Shown in pieces: positions 31,172 through 38,276 of a stretch of DNA of 64,000 nt. A program made the position numbers and the translations under genes. The notes below the pieces were generated by a model. It ran no database searches and had not been told where the DNA came from. It was given only the letters and a program-made list of their open reading frames with translations. Numbering within the stretch: position 1 is the first letter of the stretch; the number at the start of each line of letters is the position of its first letter. Source of the stretch: DATLGB01 sp037724045 (GTDB taxonomy: Bacteria > Actinomycetota > Thermoleophilia > Solirubrobacterales > Solirubrobacteraceae); the NCBI GenBank assembly GCA_037724045.1, contig JBBJOW010000016.1:1-64000 (forward strand), in the 5' to 3' direction.

Positions 31172-32367
31172 AACGCCGGGTCGCCATCACCGGCATCGGG
31201 GCGGTGACGCCGTTGGGCATGGGCGTCGACGCCCTGATCGACCGCTGGGCGGCGGGCGAGTCGGCCATCGAGGACGGGCTCGGCCTGTGCAAGGACTTCG
31301 AGCCCGGGGAGCATCTCTCCATCAAAACGGCCCGACGGGCGGACCGCTTCACGCAGCTCTCGCTGGTGGCGTGCGCCGAGGCGCTCGCGCAGGCGGGCTG
31401 GGAGGACGATCCGCCCGTGGATCCCGCGCGCACGGGATGCATCATGGGCACGGGCATCGGTGGCATCGCGACGATCGAGGAGCAGCTCGGGGTGCTCAAC
31501 GAGCGCGGAGCCGAGGCGGTCTCCGCGCTGGCGGTGCCGATGCTGATGGCCAACGCGGCCGCCGGAGTCGTGGCGATGACCCACGGGTTGAAGGGACAGT
31601 GCTACGGGACGGTGTCCGCCTGTGCGGCGGGAGCGCACGCGATCGGCGTGGGGCTGCGCATGGTGCAGTACGGCGACGCGGACGCGTGCGTGGTGGGTGG
31701 TGCCGAGGCGGGCATCACGCCGCTGTCCCAGGCGGCGTTCGAGAGCATGGGCGCGACCTCGCCGAGCGGCATGTCGCGCCCGTTCGACGCCCGCCGCGAC
31801 GGCTTCGTGATGGGCGAGGCGGCCGGGGCGCTCGTGCTCGAGCCCGAGGAGGCCGCCCGCGAGCGCGGCGCGGAGATCCTGGGATACGTGATCGGCTACG
31901 GCGCGACGGCGGACGCCCACCACCTCACCGCGCCCGATCCCGGGGGCGACGGCGCGGGACGCGCGATCGAGCTGGCGCTGGCCGATGCCGAGATCGGGCC
32001 GGACGGCTTGGACTGGGTCAACGCCCACGGGACCTCGACGCCGCTCAACGACGCCGCGGAGACCGAGGCACTGAAGCGCATCCTCGGCGACCGCGCGAGC
32101 GAGCTGCCCGTCTCCTCGCTGAAGTCGGTGATCGGGCACACGCTCGGCGCCGCCGGGGCAGTGGAGGCGGTCGTCACGGTGCCCGCCCTGGCTCGCGGGA
32201 TCGCTCCGCCGACCGTGGGCTGGGAGGAGCGCGACGAGACCTGCGACCTCGACTACGTGCCCGGCGAGGCCAGGGAGCTGTCGAGCGACGGACGGCCGCT
32301 GCGCGCGATCTCGAACTCCTTCGGCTTCGGCGGCCACAACGCCGTCCTCATCCTGGAGGCCCCATGA
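31168..32367 (+). CDS. fabF: 3-oxoacyl-ACP synthase II
   Basis: A 399-residue elongating condensing enzyme. The nucleophile is C152 in V-S-A-C-A-A-G, with H287 in N-A-H-G-T-S and H324 in G-H-T-L-G-A-A-G completing the Cys-His-His site. F-G-F-G-G-H-N near the C-terminus is also conserved. The GTG start overlaps the acpP stop by GTGA. It is the only elongation condensing enzyme in this operon, so it probably serves all chain lengths (inference). Confidence 0.94.
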   Translation: MKRRVAITGIGAVTPLGMGVDALIDRWAAGESAIEDGLGLCKDFEPGEHLSIKTARRADRFTQLSLVACAEALAQAGWEDDPPVDPARTGCIMGTGIGGIATIEEQLGVLNERGAEAVSALAVPMLMANAAAGVVAMTHGLKGQCYGTVSACAAGAHAIGVGLRMVQYGDADACVVGGAEAGITPLSQAAFESMGATSPSGMSRPFDARRDGFVMGEAAGALVLEPEEAARERGAEILGYVIGYGATADAHHLTAPDPGGDGAGRAIELALADAEIGPDGLDWVNAHGTSTPLNDAAETEALKRILGDRASELPVSSLKSVIGHTLGAAGAVEAVVTVPALARGIAPPTVGWEERDETCDLDYVPGEARELSSDGRPLRAISNSFGFGGHNAVLILEAP

Positions 32368-32798
32368 CCCCAGAGGCCACGGTGACCCGCGGGCGCACGA
32401 TCACGGAGGCCGACGTCGTCGGCTTCTCCGCCCTTACCGGCGACTTCCATCCCCAGCACACCGACGCAGTCTGGGCCGAGACCAGTGAGCTGGGCGGCAT
32501 CGTGGCGCACGGCATGCTCGTGCTGTCCTACGCGCTCGGGCTCGTGCCGCTCGACCCCGAGCGCGTCCTGGCGCTGCGCCGCATCGAGCAGGTGGTCTTC
32601 AAGCGTCCCGTGCGCATCGGGGACACGATCCGCGTCGAGGTCAAGCTCGCACGTCCAGATGAGGGGCGCGGCCTCGAGGCGTGGGAGTGGCGAATCCTCA
32701 ACCAGCGCGACGAGCTCGTGGTCAGGGCGAAGATCGAGGCCCTGGTCCGAAGCGAGAATGCGGCCGAGCCCGAGTCCGATCCCGAGTCGGTGTCGTGA
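32364..32798 (+). CDS. MaoC-type hotdog dehydratase, probable 3-hydroxyacyl-ACP dehydratase
   Basis: A 144-residue single hotdog domain. It has the MaoC/R-hydratase signature: T-G-D-F-H-P-Q-H-T-D near residue 25 supplies the catalytic Asp and His, then G-G-I-V-A-H-G-M-L. No fabZ or fabA gene is in the operon, so this protein most likely performs the dehydration step, like HadB-type dehydratases of mycobacteria. It has ATGA overlap with fabF and a one-base overlap with fabI. A partner subunit of the HadA/HadC kind is not seen here. Confidence 0.8.
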   Translation: MTPEATVTRGRTITEADVVGFSALTGDFHPQHTDAVWAETSELGGIVAHGMLVLSYALGLVPLDPERVLALRRIEQVVFKRPVRIGDTIRVEVKLARPDEGRGLEAWEWRILNQRDELVVRAKIEALVRSENAAEPESDPESVS

Positions 32799-33574
32799 TG
32801 CTCCTCGAGGGCAAGCGCCTGCTGATCACCGGGGTGATGACCAAGTCGTCGATCGCCTATGCGGTCGCCGAGCAGGCCCAGCAGCAGGGGGCGGAGATCG
32901 TGCTCACGAGCTTCGGCCGGGCCCGCCGCCTGACCGAGCGCACGGCCAAGAGCCTCCCCACGCCACCCGACGTGCTTGAGCTCGACGTCAACAGCGCCGA
33001 GGACTTCGAGGCCCTGGCGAACGAGCTCGACTCGCGCTGGGGCACGCTCGACGGCGTGCTCCACGCCATCGCCTTCGCCCCGGAGGACGCGCTCGGCGGG
33101 CACTTTCTCGAGACCCCGCCCGAGAGCGCCACCCAGGCCTTCCTCACCAGCGCGTACTCCCTCAAGGCGCTGGCAGCGTCGCTCGCGCCGCTGCTCGAGA
33201 AGGGCAAGGGCAGCGTGGTCGGCCTCGACTTCGACGCCTCCGTGGCGTGGCCGGTGTATGACTGGATGGGGGTCGCCAAGGCCGCGCTGGAGGCGGTTTC
33301 CCGCTACCTCGCCCGTGACCTCGGGCCCCGTGGCATCCGCGCGAACCTCGTCTCGGCCGGCCCGATCGAGACGGCTGCCGCCGGAGGCATACCCGGCTTC
33401 GAGAAGCTCGCCGAGCTCTGGGGCGCCCGCGCCCCGCTCGGCTGGGACGTGACCGATCCCGACTCGGTCGCCGGGACCGTCTGCTACCTGCTCTCCGATC
33501 TCTCCCGTGGCGTCACCGGAGAGATCATCCACGTCGACGGCGGCTACCACGCCATGGGCGCCCCGCTCGCATGA
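32798..33574 (+). CDS. fabI: Enoyl-ACP reductase (InhA/FabI type)
   Basis: A 258-residue divergent SDR that reduces enoyl-ACP with NADH. The cofactor loop is G-V-M-T-K-S-S-I-A, as in InhA, and the catalytic pair is Y-D-W-M-G-V-A-K near 155-162 (Y-x6-K), preceded by a long-spaced F. A-G-P-I-E-T-A-A-A-G-G-I-P-G-F is the substrate-binding loop. D-F-D near 147 and the V-M-T-K-S-S core point to the actinobacterial InhA group rather than FabK/FabL/FabV. The start overlaps the MaoC gene stop by one base. Confidence 0.92.
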   Translation: MLLEGKRLLITGVMTKSSIAYAVAEQAQQQGAEIVLTSFGRARRLTERTAKSLPTPPDVLELDVNSAEDFEALANELDSRWGTLDGVLHAIAFAPEDALGGHFLETPPESATQAFLTSAYSLKALAASLAPLLEKGKGSVVGLDFDASVAWPVYDWMGVAKAALEAVSRYLARDLGPRGIRANLVSAGPIETAAAGGIPGFEKLAELWGARAPLGWDVTDPDSVAGTVCYLLSDLSRGVTGEIIHVDGGYHAMGAPLA

Positions 33575-34662
33575 GCGACGCGGTCTTCCTCACCGGTGGC
33601 ACGGGCTTCCTCGGGATGGAGTTCCTCGCTCGGCTGCTCGAGCGCGATGAGGGGCCGGAGGTGTTCCTCGCCGTGCGCGCACGCGATGTCGACGAAGCGC
33701 GCGAGCGGGTCGTCGGGCTCCTCGCCCAGCTCTACGACGACCCGCCGGCCTCCGCCTCCCGGCTGCGCCCCGTGTGTGCCGATCTCACCGATCCCGGCCT
33801 CGGGCTCGCGGCGGCGGACCGGCAGGAGCTGAGCGCCGGCGTCGGCCGCGTCGTGCACTGCGCCGCATCGGTCGAATTCACGCTCCCGTTGGAGGAGGCG
33901 CGGGAGATCAACGTCGAGGGCACTCGCCGCGTGCTCGAGCTGGCGCAGGAGATGGGCGGGCTCGAACGGATGGTGCACGTCTCGACGGCCTACGTGTGCG
34001 GCCGGGAACCCGTCCGTTTCGAAGAGGACGACGAGACCCCGGGTCGCGACTTTCGCAACACGTACGAGCAGACCAAGTGGGAAGGTGAGCAGGCGATCGC
34101 CAAGGCCGGCCTGCCCTACGCGATCGTGCGCCCGAGCATCGTCGTCGGCGAGGCGGACAGCGGCTGGACCTCCGCGTTCAACGTCCTCTACTGGCCGCTT
34201 CAGGCTTTCGCCCGAGGCCTGTTCACCGAGGTCTCGGCCGACCCGGAAGGGGTCATAGACGTGGTGCCCGTCGACTACGTCGCCGAGGTCATCGAGGGCG
34301 CCCTCTACGAGGACGGGGCCGACGGCGCGTATCACGCCGTCGCGGGCGACAAAGCGCTGACGGTCGCCGGCCTGCTCGAGCTCGCCTGCGGAGCGCTCGA
34401 CCGCGAGGCCCCGAAACTGACGCCGCCGGGGGTGCTCGCCCCCGACCACCCTGCGGCCGTCTTCGAGCCCTACTTCGACGTTCACACCCGCTTCGGCGAC
34501 CGGCGCGCGCGCGGCCTGCTACCGGACTCCTCCGGCCCACCCCGGCCGGAGGAGTACTTCCCCGCGCTCATCGACTACGGCCTCCAGACACGCTGGGGCA
34601 AGCAGCACCTGACCCGCGAGGCCGCCAGAGCGCGCGCCGCTCGCGCCCCGGCCGAGCAGTAG
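33571..34662 (+). CDS. NAD(P)-dependent SDR of the thioester-reductase/acyl-reductase type
   Basis: A 363-residue extended SDR. It starts F-L-T-G-G-T-G-F-L-G, then R-A-R-D-V-D-E-A with V-V-H-C-A-A near 92 and the catalytic Y-E-Q-T-K near 166-170. The L-T-D-P-G-L-G and V-S-T-A-Y-V-C-G segments match the NAD-binding-4 family that includes fatty acyl-CoA reductases and carboxylic-acid-reductase R domains. ATGA overlap with fabI makes it the last gene of the fatty acid operon, so it may reduce acyl-ACP or acyl-CoA to an aldehyde or alcohol (inference). Confidence 0.78.
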   Translation: MSDAVFLTGGTGFLGMEFLARLLERDEGPEVFLAVRARDVDEARERVVGLLAQLYDDPPASASRLRPVCADLTDPGLGLAAADRQELSAGVGRVVHCAASVEFTLPLEEAREINVEGTRRVLELAQEMGGLERMVHVSTAYVCGREPVRFEEDDETPGRDFRNTYEQTKWEGEQAIAKAGLPYAIVRPSIVVGEADSGWTSAFNVLYWPLQAFARGLFTEVSADPEGVIDVVPVDYVAEVIEGALYEDGADGAYHAVAGDKALTVAGLLELACGALDREAPKLTPPGVLAPDHPAAVFEPYFDVHTRFGDRRARGLLPDSSGPPRPEEYFPALIDYGLQTRWGKQHLTREAARARAARAPAEQ

Positions 34663-34787
34663 GCGCGAGCCGCAGCTGCTGGGGCGGTCCGCGCTGATAG
34701 ACGTTGACAGCGACATGGGGGAGCGCTGCTCGGCGTTGAGCGGGAGGGTCGTTCCTTCTTTTTTTCCTATTTCAAGGGAGTCGTTGG
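34663..34787. other. Intergenic stretch with an unusual T-rich tract
   Basis: No gene seen. At 34751-34775 lies a pyrimidine run with seven T in a row, very unlike the surrounding high-GC DNA. Weak stems lie just before it (around 34721-34745), so it could end the fatty acid operon. AAGGGAG at 34774-34780 would serve as a ribosome site for the short frame at 34788. Confidence 0.35.
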
Positions 34788-34893
34788 ATGACGGGATCGC
34801 TCGAGAGCGTGCCGTCGGGCCGGGTGATCGTGGCGATCGATCCTGGCAAGGCGGTCAGGTGCCGGGCTTCCTCGCGCTCGGCGCCATCTGCGA
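34788..34893 (+). pseudogene. Possible IS110-type transposase N-terminal scrap
   Basis: An ATG preceded by AAGGGAG opens a frame with V-I-V-A-I-D-P-G-K-A at residues 13-22. This resembles the opening of IS110-family DEDD transposases, where the D of A-I-D-x-G-K is catalytic. The similarity ends after about ten residues, and the frame then runs into the tRNA terminator. The match is short and could be chance. No other insertion-sequence part or terminal repeat is visible. Confidence 0.22.
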
Positions 34894-34920
34894 GAAAACC
34901 CGTGACTAGCCGGGATTTTC
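34894..34920 (-). terminator. Terminator of tRNA-Arg
   Basis: Read on the minus strand, GAAAATCCCG and CGGGTTTTC form a stem with one bulged base around an 8-base loop, with TTTT in the distal arm. It lies 6 bases beyond the tRNA 3' end, the expected place for its intrinsic terminator. Confidence 0.75.
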
Positions 34921-34925
34921 GGTGA

Positions 34926-34999
34926 TGCGCCCGGCTGGATTCGAACCAGCGACCTCTGCCTTCGGAGGGCAGCACTCTATCCAGCTGAGCTACGGGCGC
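34926..34999 (-). tRNA. tRNA-Arg, anticodon CCG
   Basis: On the minus strand the acceptor arms GCGCCCG and CGGGCGC pair over 7 bp with discriminator A. The anticodon stem CTGCC/GGCAG encloses the loop CTCCGAA, giving anticodon CCG for arginine. The T arm has GCTGG-TTCGAAT-CCAGC. CCA is not encoded. The length is 74 bases. It decodes CGG, a common codon in this genome. Confidence 0.96.
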
Positions 35000-35014
35000 T
35001 CTGACGGCGTCATT

Positions 35015-35280
35015 CTACGGGGAGGCTGGCCGCGGCCCCGGGGTCATCGCAGCGGATGGCATCTCGCCAGCACTCATCGCCAGGCAGAGCGCGTCCTCGG
35101 CGCGCGGCAGCGTGCGGTCGGGCTGTTCGGTGGCTTCGTGGGCCGCGACGCCGAAGCACGCGGTCGCCTCGACGACCGCCGTCGCGTGTCCAGCGGGGCG
35201 ATTGCGAGCGCGGCGCGGAGTTCCTGTGCGTGGCGAGATGCGCCCGGCCGGGCAGCGCTGTCCGGGCCATCCGGTCTCAT
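35015..35280 (-). pseudogene. Frameshifted small hypothetical gene
   Basis: From an ATG at 35280 a natural-looking frame of about 30 codons (ending A-Q-E-L-R-A-A-L-A-I-A-P-L) decays into Arg/Ser noise. A second frame beginning at about 35185 reads G-H-A-T-A-V-V-E-A-T-A-C-F-G, continues with balanced composition and stops at TAG 35015. A single-base change would join them into about 88 residues. No family is recognised. It lies between tRNA-Arg and the divergent phosphodiesterase gene, and the rest of the 35000-35323 stretch holds nothing else that I can see. Confidence 0.4.
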
Positions 35281-35323
35281 CGGATCACGCGGCCCGAACC
35301 CGTAGGCGGGTACGTTGCTCGCC

Positions 35324-35812
35324 GTGCAGCTGGCGATCATCTCCGACACCCACATGCCCCGCGGTTCGCGGCGGCTGCCCGAGGCGTGCGTGGCCCGGCT
35401 GGCGGCCGCCGACGCGATCCTGCACTGCGGCGACTTCGCCCGAGTCGAGGTGATCGACGCGATCGCGGCGATCGGCCCGCCGCTGCACGCCATCCACGGG
35501 AACGTCGATGACGACGTCGTGCGGACACGGCTCCCGGAGCGCCTCGAGGTCGAGCTGGGCGGGAAGCGCTTCGGCCTCGTCCACGACCCCGGCTCGCGCC
35601 GCCACCGGCTCGAGCGCCTTCGCGGGTGGTTCCCGGAAGCGGACGCGGTGCTCTTCGGGCACACCCACCTGCCCGAGCATGACGAGCACGAGGGCTTTCA
35701 GATCTTCAACCCGGGCTCGCCTACGGAGCGCCGGCGCGCGCCCGCGCACACCATGGGGGAGGCCACCATCTTGCAGGGGCGGCTGACCTTCGACCTGATC
35801 GCCGTCGGCTAG
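35324..35812 (+). CDS. YfcE/MJ0936-type metallophosphoesterase
   Basis: A 162-residue calcineurin-like phosphodiesterase. All metal-binding blocks are present: S-D-T-H near 7-10, C-G-D-F near 38, G-N-V-D near 62 and G-H-T-H near 108, with N-P-G-S near 126. The size matches the compact YfcE/Vps29-like group, which hydrolyses phosphodiesters in vitro. The GTG at 35324 was chosen over an upstream TTG. The gene ends one base before the RNase Z start, so the two are coupled. Confidence 0.88.
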   Translation: MQLAIISDTHMPRGSRRLPEACVARLAAADAILHCGDFARVEVIDAIAAIGPPLHAIHGNVDDDVVRTRLPERLEVELGGKRFGLVHDPGSRRHRLERLRGWFPEADAVLFGHTHLPEHDEHEGFQIFNPGSPTERRRAPAHTMGEATILQGRLTFDLIAVG

Positions 35813-36766
35813 ATGGACCTCTCGATCGTGTTCGCCGGGACGGGGGGGTCGGCGCCGACCGCGCGCCGCGGCCTGCCGGCGGTGCTGATCGCCGCCGGGG
35901 GCGACCGGCTGCTGGTCGACTGCGGCGAGGGCACGCAGCGCCAGCTGCTCTCGAGCGTCGGCCTGCCCGACCTCGACGCGGTGTTCCTCACGCACTTCCA
36001 CGCCGACCACTGGCTCGGGCTGCCCGGCATGCTCAAGACGTTCGACCTGCGTGCGCGGGAGAAGCCGCTGGCGGTCTACGGCCCGGCGGGTCTGAAGGAG
36101 CAGATCGGGGCGGTGCAGCGCGTGGTGGGCCGCACGCGCTACCCGCTCGACCTCATCGAGCTCGACCGCTTCGACGAGGTGGAGTTCGACTCCTACGTGA
36201 TGCACGCGTTTCCCATCGACCACCGGCTGCCCGGACTGGGCTTCGCCTTCACCGAGGACGAGCGCCCCGGGCGTTTCGATCCCGCGGAGGCCGCGCGTCT
36301 GGGTGTGGTGCCCGGGCCCGACTTCGGCCGGCTGCAGCAGGGCGAGACGGTCGGCGGCGTGCGTCCCGAGCAGGTCATCGGCGCCGATCGGCTGGGCCGG
36401 CGGCTCGTCTTCTCGGGCGACACCCGCCCGTGCCAGGAGGTGCTCGAGCACGCGCGCGACGCCGATCTGCTCGTCCACGAGGCGACCTTCACCGACTCCG
36501 AGCTCGCGCGCGCACGTGCGACCGGTCATTCGACCGCCCGCCAGGCAGCCGAGCTCGCGCGCGACGCCGGGGTGCGCCTGCTCGCGCTCACCCACCTGTC
36601 CACGCGCTACTTCCCGCGCGAGATCCGCGACGAGGCGCGTGCGACGTTCGCGAACACGGTGGTTCCGCGGGATTTCGACGCGATCGAGATTCCGTTCCCG
36701 GAACGTGGGGAACCGCGTCTCATCAAGGCCTCGGCGCCCGCCGACGGGCCTGATAGCTTCACCTGA
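35813..36766 (+). CDS. rnz: Ribonuclease Z
   Basis: A 317-residue metallo-beta-lactamase-fold endonuclease that trims tRNA 3' ends. The zinc motif H-F-H-A-D-H is near 62-67, further ligands come from F-S-G-D-T-R near 206 and the closing L-T-H-L-S near 260. F-A-G-T-G-G-S-A-P-T near residue 8 is the conserved N-terminal strand of tRNase Z rather than of general lactamases. Since the neighbouring tRNA lacks encoded CCA, such processing is needed. The stop codon abuts the PyrR leader directly. Confidence 0.9.
   Translation: MDLSIVFAGTGGSAPTARRGLPAVLIAAGGDRLLVDCGEGTQRQLLSSVGLPDLDAVFLTHFHADHWLGLPGMLKTFDLRAREKPLAVYGPAGLKEQIGAVQRVVGRTRYPLDLIELDRFDEVEFDSYVMHAFPIDHRLPGLGFAFTEDERPGRFDPAEAARLGVVPGPDFGRLQQGETVGGVRPEQVIGADRLGRRLVFSGDTRPCQEVLEHARDADLLVHEATFTDSELARARATGHSTARQAAELARDAGVRLLALTHLSTRYFPREIRDEARATFANTVVPRDFDAIEIPFPERGEPRLIKASAPADGPDSFT
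36754..36759 (+). promoter_or_regulatory. Candidate extended -10 of the pyr operon promoter
   Basis: TG-A-TAGCTT within the last codons of rnz resembles an extended -10. It would start the transcript near 36766, exactly at the 5' edge of the PyrR-binding leader. No good -35 is visible, so this is tentative. Confidence 0.3.
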
Positions 36767-36801
36767 GTCCCCTTTAACCGGGTCCGAGAGGCCAGGAAGG
36801 A
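36767..36801 (+). promoter_or_regulatory. PyrR-binding leader RNA overlapping the pyrR ribosome site
   Basis: The sequence after the rnz stop contains AGTCCC-TTTAACC, then GGTCCGAGAGGCC, which matches the PyrR anti-antiterminator loop consensus (UCC-N-GAGAGG), followed at once by AGGAAGGA, the pyrR ribosome-binding site. In mycobacteria PyrR bound with UMP covers such a site to block translation. Here the binding loop sits right on the Shine-Dalgarno, so translational repression is more likely than attenuation; no terminator stem is seen. Confidence 0.8.
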
Positions 36802-37347
36802 ATGTCACGCATGGAGAAGGTCGTCCTCGACGCCGACGATATTCGTCGGACGCTGGTGCGCATCGCCCACGAGATCGTCGAGAAGAACCCCGGGCGCCCG
36901 GTCGCCCTGGTCGGGGTCCATCGTCGCGGCGTCCACCTCGCACGCCGCCTGCACCGGCTCGTCTGCGACCTGCTCGAGACCGACATCCCGCTCGGCGACC
37001 TCGACATCGCCTTCTACCGCGACGACCTCGAACTGCGCTCCCCGGTCGTCAACGCGACGCGGCTGGACTTCAGCCTGGAGGATCACACGGTGGTGCTCGT
37101 CGACGACGTGCTCTTCACCGGACGCACCGTGCGCGCGGGGATCGAGGCCCTGTTCGACTACGGAAGGCCCGAGCGCGTGCAGCTCGCCGTGCTCGCCGAC
37201 CGCGGCCACCGCGAGCTGCCGATCCGACCCGATTACGTGGGCAAGAACCTCCCGACCGCGCGGGCCGAGCGCGTGAACGTGCGGGTGAGCGAGATCGACG
37301 GCATCGACGAAGTGACCATCTCCGAGCTCCAGGAGGCGATCGCATGA
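36802..37347 (+). CDS. pyrR: Bifunctional pyr operon regulator/uracil phosphoribosyltransferase
   Basis: A 181-residue type I phosphoribosyltransferase. The PRPP-binding loop V-L-V-D-D-V-L-F-T-G-R-T is near 98-109. G-V-H-R-R-G near 37-42 and the R-D-D-L near 75 (the flexible hood with RNA-binding basics) are as in PyrR. The chain starts M-S-R-M-E-K; the second Met at 36811 is an alternative start. It binds its own leader RNA in the presence of UMP to repress the operon. It overlaps pyrB by ATGA. Confidence 0.94.
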   Translation: MSRMEKVVLDADDIRRTLVRIAHEIVEKNPGRPVALVGVHRRGVHLARRLHRLVCDLLETDIPLGDLDIAFYRDDLELRSPVVNATRLDFSLEDHTVVLVDDVLFTGRTVRAGIEALFDYGRPERVQLAVLADRGHRELPIRPDYVGKNLPTARAERVNVRVSEIDGIDEVTISELQEAIA

Positions 37348-38276
37348 AGCACCTGCTCTCCATCGAGGACCTCGAGCGCACCGACATCGAGCGCATCCTG
37401 GATCGGGCCCGCTCCTTCACCGAGGTCGGCGAGCGCCAGGTCAAGAAGGTTCCCGCGCTGCGCGGCCGGCGCGTGCTGAACCTCTTCTACGAGGCCTCCA
37501 CCCGCACGCGGTCGAGCTTCGAGCTCGCCGCAAAGGCGCTCAGCGCCGACGTGATCAACTTCGCTTCGAGCGGATCGAGCGTCGAGAAGGGCGAGTCGCT
37601 CAAGGACACGGTCCAGACGCTCAGCGCCTACCAGCCGGACCTGATCGTGGTCCGCACCCCGCACGTCGGCGCCGCCGACCTGATCGCGGGCTGGACGACC
37701 GCGAGCGTGGTCAATGCCGGCGACGGCAAGCACGAGCACCCCACGCAGGCGCTGCTGGACGTCTACACGCTGCGGGAGCGGCTCGGGTCGATCGACGACG
37801 CCAACATCTGGATCGTCGGCGACGTGATGCACTCGCGCGTCGCGCGCTCGAACATCCTCGCCTTCACCAAGCTCGGCGCCCGGGTCACGGTGTGCGGGCC
37901 GCCGACGCTGATCCCGCGCGGGATCGAGGCGCTCGGCTGCGAGGTCGCCTACACGCTCGACGACCTGGGGGAGGCCGACGTCGTCTACGCCCTGCGCATG
38001 CAGCACGAGCGCATGGCGGACTCCTTCGTCCCGTCGCTGCGGGAGTACGCCTCGATCTACCAGATCGATGGCCGGCGGCTCGGCCCGCGCCAGGTGCTGA
38101 TGCACCCCGGACCGGTCAACCGCGGCGTCGAGCTCGCCGCCGAGGTCATCGACTCGCCGCAGGCGCTCATCGCCCAGCAGGTCGCCGCCGGAGTGATCGT
38201 GCGGATGGCCGTCCTCTACGAGTGCCTGGCCGGTCGTCTCGCACCGGCGCCGGCCCCAGCCCCTCAGCCCGCGTGA
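37344..38276 (+). CDS. pyrB: Aspartate carbamoyltransferase catalytic subunit
   Basis: A 310-residue carbamoyltransferase of pyrimidine synthesis. The carbamoyl-phosphate motif S-T-R-T-R-S-S-F is near 52-59, S-x-x-K as G-S-S-V-E-K-G-E-S near 80, H-P-T-Q near 133 and the late H-P-G-P-V-N-R. No pyrI regulatory subunit accompanies it. The C-terminus ends in a Pro-Ala repeat not needed for the fold. The stop overlaps the GTG of pyrC. Confidence 0.95.
   Translation: MKHLLSIEDLERTDIERILDRARSFTEVGERQVKKVPALRGRRVLNLFYEASTRTRSSFELAAKALSADVINFASSGSSVEKGESLKDTVQTLSAYQPDLIVVRTPHVGAADLIAGWTTASVVNAGDGKHEHPTQALLDVYTLRERLGSIDDANIWIVGDVMHSRVARSNILAFTKLGARVTVCGPPTLIPRGIEALGCEVAYTLDDLGEADVVYALRMQHERMADSFVPSLREYASIYQIDGRRLGPRQVLMHPGPVNRGVELAAEVIDSPQALIAQQVAAGVIVRMAVLYECLAGRLAPAPAPAPQPA

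Noticed and set aside
35010..35270. Third minus frame over the degenerate gene near tRNA-Arg
   Set aside because: Arg/His-rich throughout; the protein-like signal is in the other two frames.
34922..35305. Plus-strand frame with P-A-G-F-E-P-A-T-S-A-F-G-G near its start
   Set aside because: This is the well-known spurious translation of the reverse complement of tRNA-Arg; the conserved-looking peptide is the tRNA itself.
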